Of a DNA stretch of 8,276 nt, positions 6,407 through 8,276 are shown piece after piece (the first letter of the stretch is position 1; each line of letters starts with the position of its first letter). This stretch comes from Nanohaloarchaea archaeon PL-Br10_U2g5 (lineage in GTDB: Archaea; Halobacteriota; Halobacteria; Halobacteriales; Haloferacaceae), in contig LKMY01000062.1 of NCBI GenBank assembly GCA_001564205.1, positions 1-8,276 of the forward strand, written 5' to 3'. A program made the translations under genes and the position numbers. The notes under the pieces were generated by a model that saw only the letters and a program-made list of their open reading frames with translations, was not told where the DNA came from and searched no databases.

Positions 6407-7237
6407 CTACCAGTCCGGACCGAAATCCGGATTCAGCTGGCGATCGGTCCGACCGAGCGAGTCGATCGCCGCCACGTCTTCGTCGTCAAGCTCGAGCTCA
6501 AGGCTCGCCAGGTTGTCTCGAATGTGATCTTCTCCGGTCGCTTTCGGGATCGCGGTGACGCCCTTCTCGCGGAGCCACGCGAGACTCACCTGCGCCGCGC
6601 TGACGCCGTGCGTCTCCGCAATGGCGATCAGCTCCGGCTCGTCGAGGACGTGGCCACGGGCAAGCGGTGAGTAGGCGACCAGTTCGACGCCGTTGTCGTC
6701 GGCGTACTCGCGGAGCGCTTCCTGTCGGAGCAGGGGGTGCATCTCGACTTGGTTCGCGAACGGGGTCTCGCCGAGGGCGTCGGTCGCGGCGTCGAGGTGC
6801 TCCGGCTCGAAGTTCGAGACGCCGATCCGATCGATCAGCCCTTCGTCGCGAAGCTCGGCGAACGCCGGCAGCGTCTCCGCGGGGTCGTACTTCCCGGCCG
6901 GCCAGTGGACGTACATGAGATCGACAGAGTCGACGCCGAGCTTGTCGAGGCTCTCTTCGGTCGAGTCGATCACGTCTCCGGGTGCGAGCTGGTCTATCCA
7001 CACCTTCGAGGCGAGAAACACGTCTTCGCGGTCGACGTCGGCTGCGGCGATTCCGTCCCCGACTGCGGCCTCGTTGCCGTATATTTGGGCGGTGTCGACG
7101 TGGCGGTACCCCGCGTTCAGCGCGGTCCGCACGGATTCAGTACACTGCGCGGGGTCGTCGTTCTCCCACGTGCCGAGTCCGAGCATCGGCATCCCGTCGC
7201 GGGCCGGCGCGTCGACCTGCTGGTCTCGTTGTGACAT
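6407..7237 (-). CDS. Aldo/keto reductase
   Basis: The 276-residue protein is a full-length (beta/alpha)8 aldo/keto reductase of the bacterial/archaeal 2,5-diketo-gluconate reductase-like type, which reduces aldehydes or ketones with NAD(P)H in the cytoplasm. The catalytic tetrad is D48 and Y53 (HVDTAQIYGNE), K78 (LASKVW) and H111 (YVHWPAG). Cofactor and barrel landmarks include GLGTWEND (20-27), GVSNFEPEHL (139-148), NQVEMHPLL (162-170), AYSPLARG (188-195) and AIPKATGEDHIRDNL (229-243), where the IPKA segment contacts the adenosine phosphate in NADPH-dependent relatives. The short C-terminus ends in GPDW. The start at 7237 is favoured by a TATA-like element 27 bases upstream; Met16 (MPMLGLG) is an alternative that would trim a poorly conserved leader. 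Neighbours give no clue to substrate: aroD lies 78 bases upstream on the same strand, and the YccF gene converges. Confidence 0.93.
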   Translation of the reverse strand: MSQRDQQVDAPARDGMPMLGLGTWENDDPAQCTESVRTALNAGYRHVDTAQIYGNEAAVGDGIAAADVDREDVFLASKVWIDQLAPGDVIDSTEESLDKLGVDSVDLMYVHWPAGKYDPAETLPAFAELRDEGLIDRIGVSNFEPEHLDAATDALGETPFANQVEMHPLLRQEALREYADDNGVELVAYSPLARGHVLDEPELIAIAETHGVSAAQVSLAWLREKGVTAIPKATGEDHIRDNLASLELELDDEDVAAIDSLGRTDRQLNPDFGPDW

Positions 7238-7260
7238 GTACCGGGCTACGGGGGTGTGCC

Positions 7261-7267
7261 GAAAATC
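7261..7267 (-). promoter_or_regulatory. Candidate TATA element of the aldo/keto reductase gene
   Basis: On the minus strand this reads GATTTTC, centred 27 bases upstream of the start at 7237 in the 78-base gap after aroD. It is the only AT-rich element there. The spacing supports separate transcription from aroD, but the match to a TATA box is weak. Confidence 0.3.
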
Positions 7268-7315
7268 GCTTGCGGTCGCGGCGGGCGAGTCGCTCTCGCG
7301 CGACTTCGGCTCTCG

Positions 7316-8026
7316 CTACTCGACAGGCTCTGTCTCGTCCGCTTGCAACCCGTCGACGAGCCGCCGGAGCGTCACGAGCGGGTACTGGCCGGGTGCGGTC
7401 GCGTTTGCGGGGTCGACGGGCGCGTACCCGATCCGGGAGCCGTACACCGGCGTCACGGCGCGGGTGTGTCGTCCGGCCTCACCCATACACATCGTCGCGA
7501 CGCGATGGCCGGCCGCGGTCGCCTCGTGAGTCGCTTCGATCATCGCCAGGGCGTCGTCTCTCGCGGTTGCGGTCGTCGCCAGCTTCCCCACGTCGCCCTC
7601 GCTCGCGGCGTCCGCCAACAGCTCACCGAGCGTCTCGGGCTCGGGCGTCGATTCGAAGTCGTGGACGGAGACGACCACGTCGACGCCATCCTCGCGAGCG
7701 GTCTCACGGAGCGCGGTCGCGTGGGATTGCTCTCCCTCCGGCGCGTTTCCGCGAAGCGCGGCAAGCTCGATGTCGACCGCTTCGACCGACTCGTGGACGA
7801 CGGCCGACGAGAGCGCGTCGAACCTGTCGAGGCTGTCGGCCTCGCCGCCCTCCCACGCGGCGCGGTTCGTGACGAGTAACGGAAGCTCGCCGTCGTAGTC
7901 GTCGAGCTGTGCGAGCGGGTCCGCCGCCAGGTCCAGCCGGAACTCCACGGCGTCTGCGTCCTCGCGAGCCCGCGGCTCCTCGGTGAGGTCGGCCGTGCTC
8001 GCGGTCAGGACGAACTCCTCGAACAT
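7316..8026 (-). CDS. aroD: Type I 3-dehydroquinate dehydratase
   Basis: The 236-residue protein matches type I (Schiff-base) 3-dehydroquinate dehydratase, which dehydrates 3-dehydroquinate to 3-dehydroshikimate in aromatic amino acid synthesis. Visible active-site elements are VEFRLDLA (27-34, E28 and R30), VTNRAAWEGG (52-61, R55 for substrate binding), VSVHDFESTP (119-128, general base H122), GDVGKLATTA (144-153, Schiff-base K148), the CMGEAGRHTR segment ending in R189, and ATAPGQYP (209-216), the lid loop. T210 takes the place of the Ser in the Salmonella SAPGQ loop, a conservative change; Q214 is kept. Length is typical for archaeal AroD. The start at 8026 is the only Met before the first strand, and no in-frame GTG or TTG lies just upstream. 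It follows the TFB gene by 79 bases; a TATA-like ATTGTATAA on the minus strand (8080-8088) would give a leader of about 30 bases. Confidence 0.93.
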   Translation of the reverse strand: MFEEFVLTASTADLTEEPRAREDADAVEFRLDLAADPLAQLDDYDGELPLLVTNRAAWEGGEADSLDRFDALSSAVVHESVEAVDIELAALRGNAPEGEQSHATALRETAREDGVDVVVSVHDFESTPEPETLGELLADAASEGDVGKLATTATARDDALAMIEATHEATAAGHRVATMCMGEAGRHTRAVTPVYGSRIGYAPVDPANATAPGQYPLVTLRRLVDGLQADETEPVE

Positions 8027-8079
8027 ACGCGGGCGTTCCGCGGCCGGGGACTTAGCTGTGCATGTCCGCCGGACGCCGG

Positions 8080-8088
8080 TTATACAAT
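8080..8088 (-). promoter_or_regulatory. Possible aroD promoter element or tfb 3' region signal
   Basis: The minus strand reads ATTGTATAA, the most TATA-like sequence in the 79-base gap between tfb and aroD. It is centred about 58 bases above the aroD start, so using it implies a short 5' leader rather than a leaderless transcript. A small inverted repeat GTCCG-C-CGGAC (8064-8074) would fall near the start of such a transcript. This assignment is speculative. Confidence 0.22.
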
Positions 8089-8105
8089 GGGTGGCGTAAA
8101 CGCTC

Positions 8106-8276
8106 TCAGGCGACGAGACCGTCTTCGGCTTCGAGCAGCTCGTGATACCGGTTGCGAATAGTCACTTCGGAGATGTCCGCGACCTCGCTGACGGCGGCCT
8201 GTGTCGTCTTCTCGTTCGTGAGCAGCGCCGCGGCGTAGACGGCGGCGGCCGCGAGGCCGACCGGCGACTTCCCGGA
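8106..8276 (-). CDS. tfb: Transcription initiation factor B (TFB), C-terminal fragment
   Basis: Translating the minus strand from the right edge gives 56 residues before the TGA at 8106-8108. They begin [19 protein letters not shown] and continue with a [20 protein letters not shown] helix-turn-helix, then [13 protein letters not shown]. This is the end of the second cyclin repeat of archaeal TFB (the TFIIB homologue); this part contacts the BRE upstream of the TATA box and helps recruit RNA polymerase with TBP. The zinc ribbon, B-finger and first cyclin repeat lie outside the window, so completeness cannot be judged. Haloarchaea carry several TFB paralogues with partly specialised promoter sets, and this fragment does not show which one it is. 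It is the upstream same-strand neighbour of aroD. Confidence 0.95.
   Translation of the reverse strand, partial: SGKSPVGLAAAAVYAAALLTNEKTTQAAVSEVADISEVTIRNRYHELLEAEDGLVA

Noticed and set aside
8064..8103. Small inverted repeats GTCCG-C-CGGAC (8064-8074) and GCGTAAACGC (8094-8103) in the tfb-aroD gap, considered as terminator or operator.
   Set aside because: Stems of 5 and 4 pairs are too short to stand out in GC-rich DNA, and neither is followed by a T-rich run on the relevant strand.
1..8276. CRISPR arrays, tRNA or rRNA genes, insertion sequences, attachment sites and defence islands.
   Set aside because: No regularly spaced repeats, no tRNA-like cloverleaf or rRNA sequence, no transposase or integrase motifs and no defence-type domains were seen on either strand by eye.

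Overview
The window reads as an ordinary stretch of haloarchaeal chromosome. It is GC-rich and its proteins are strongly acidic (Asp/Glu-rich, Lys-poor). It carries archaeal-type genes: transcription factor B, a twin-arginine-exported halocyanin, archaeal dCTP deaminase and the archaeal thiamine regulator ThiR. Most starts have an AT-rich TATA-like element about 25-30 bases upstream, as expected for leaderless haloarchaeal transcripts. A Halorubrum-like relative is a guess from composition only. No mobile element, CRISPR array, RNA gene or horizontal-transfer signature was seen, and no gene-free stretch exceeds 300 bases.

Layout, left to right. A flavin-type split-barrel (PPOX-like) protein lies on minus (3-455). 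Next is a minus-strand two-gene unit, dcd (1437-2027) then thiR (538-1437), whose stop and start share one base (TAATG). A plus-strand Tat-exported, membrane-anchored halocyanin (2155-2784) converges on a minus-strand GT-B glycosyltransferase (2806-3852). Divergent from the latter is a plus-strand S9 family peptidase (4017-5870), then a small two-repeat YccF membrane protein (5969-6385). An aldo/keto reductase (6407-7237, minus) converges on it. Type I 3-dehydroquinate dehydratase aroD (7316-8026, minus) follows, and the window ends inside the C-terminus of a TFB gene (8106-8276, minus).

The genes look like independent housekeeping units rather than one pathway: nucleotide precursor supply (dcd), thiamine control (thiR), electron transfer (halocyanin), glycan synthesis, peptide turnover, aromatic amino acid synthesis (aroD) and basal transcription (tfb). 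The only clearly coupled pair is dcd-thiR.

I do not see a convincing undescribed multi-gene system. The points most worth checking are the dcd-thiR coupling, retention of the ThiN Arg/His pair in ThiR, sequence hints that Dcd may also be a dUTPase, a degenerate EX7E motif in the glycosyltransferase, and a repeat flanking the dcd-thiR TATA element that could be an operator.
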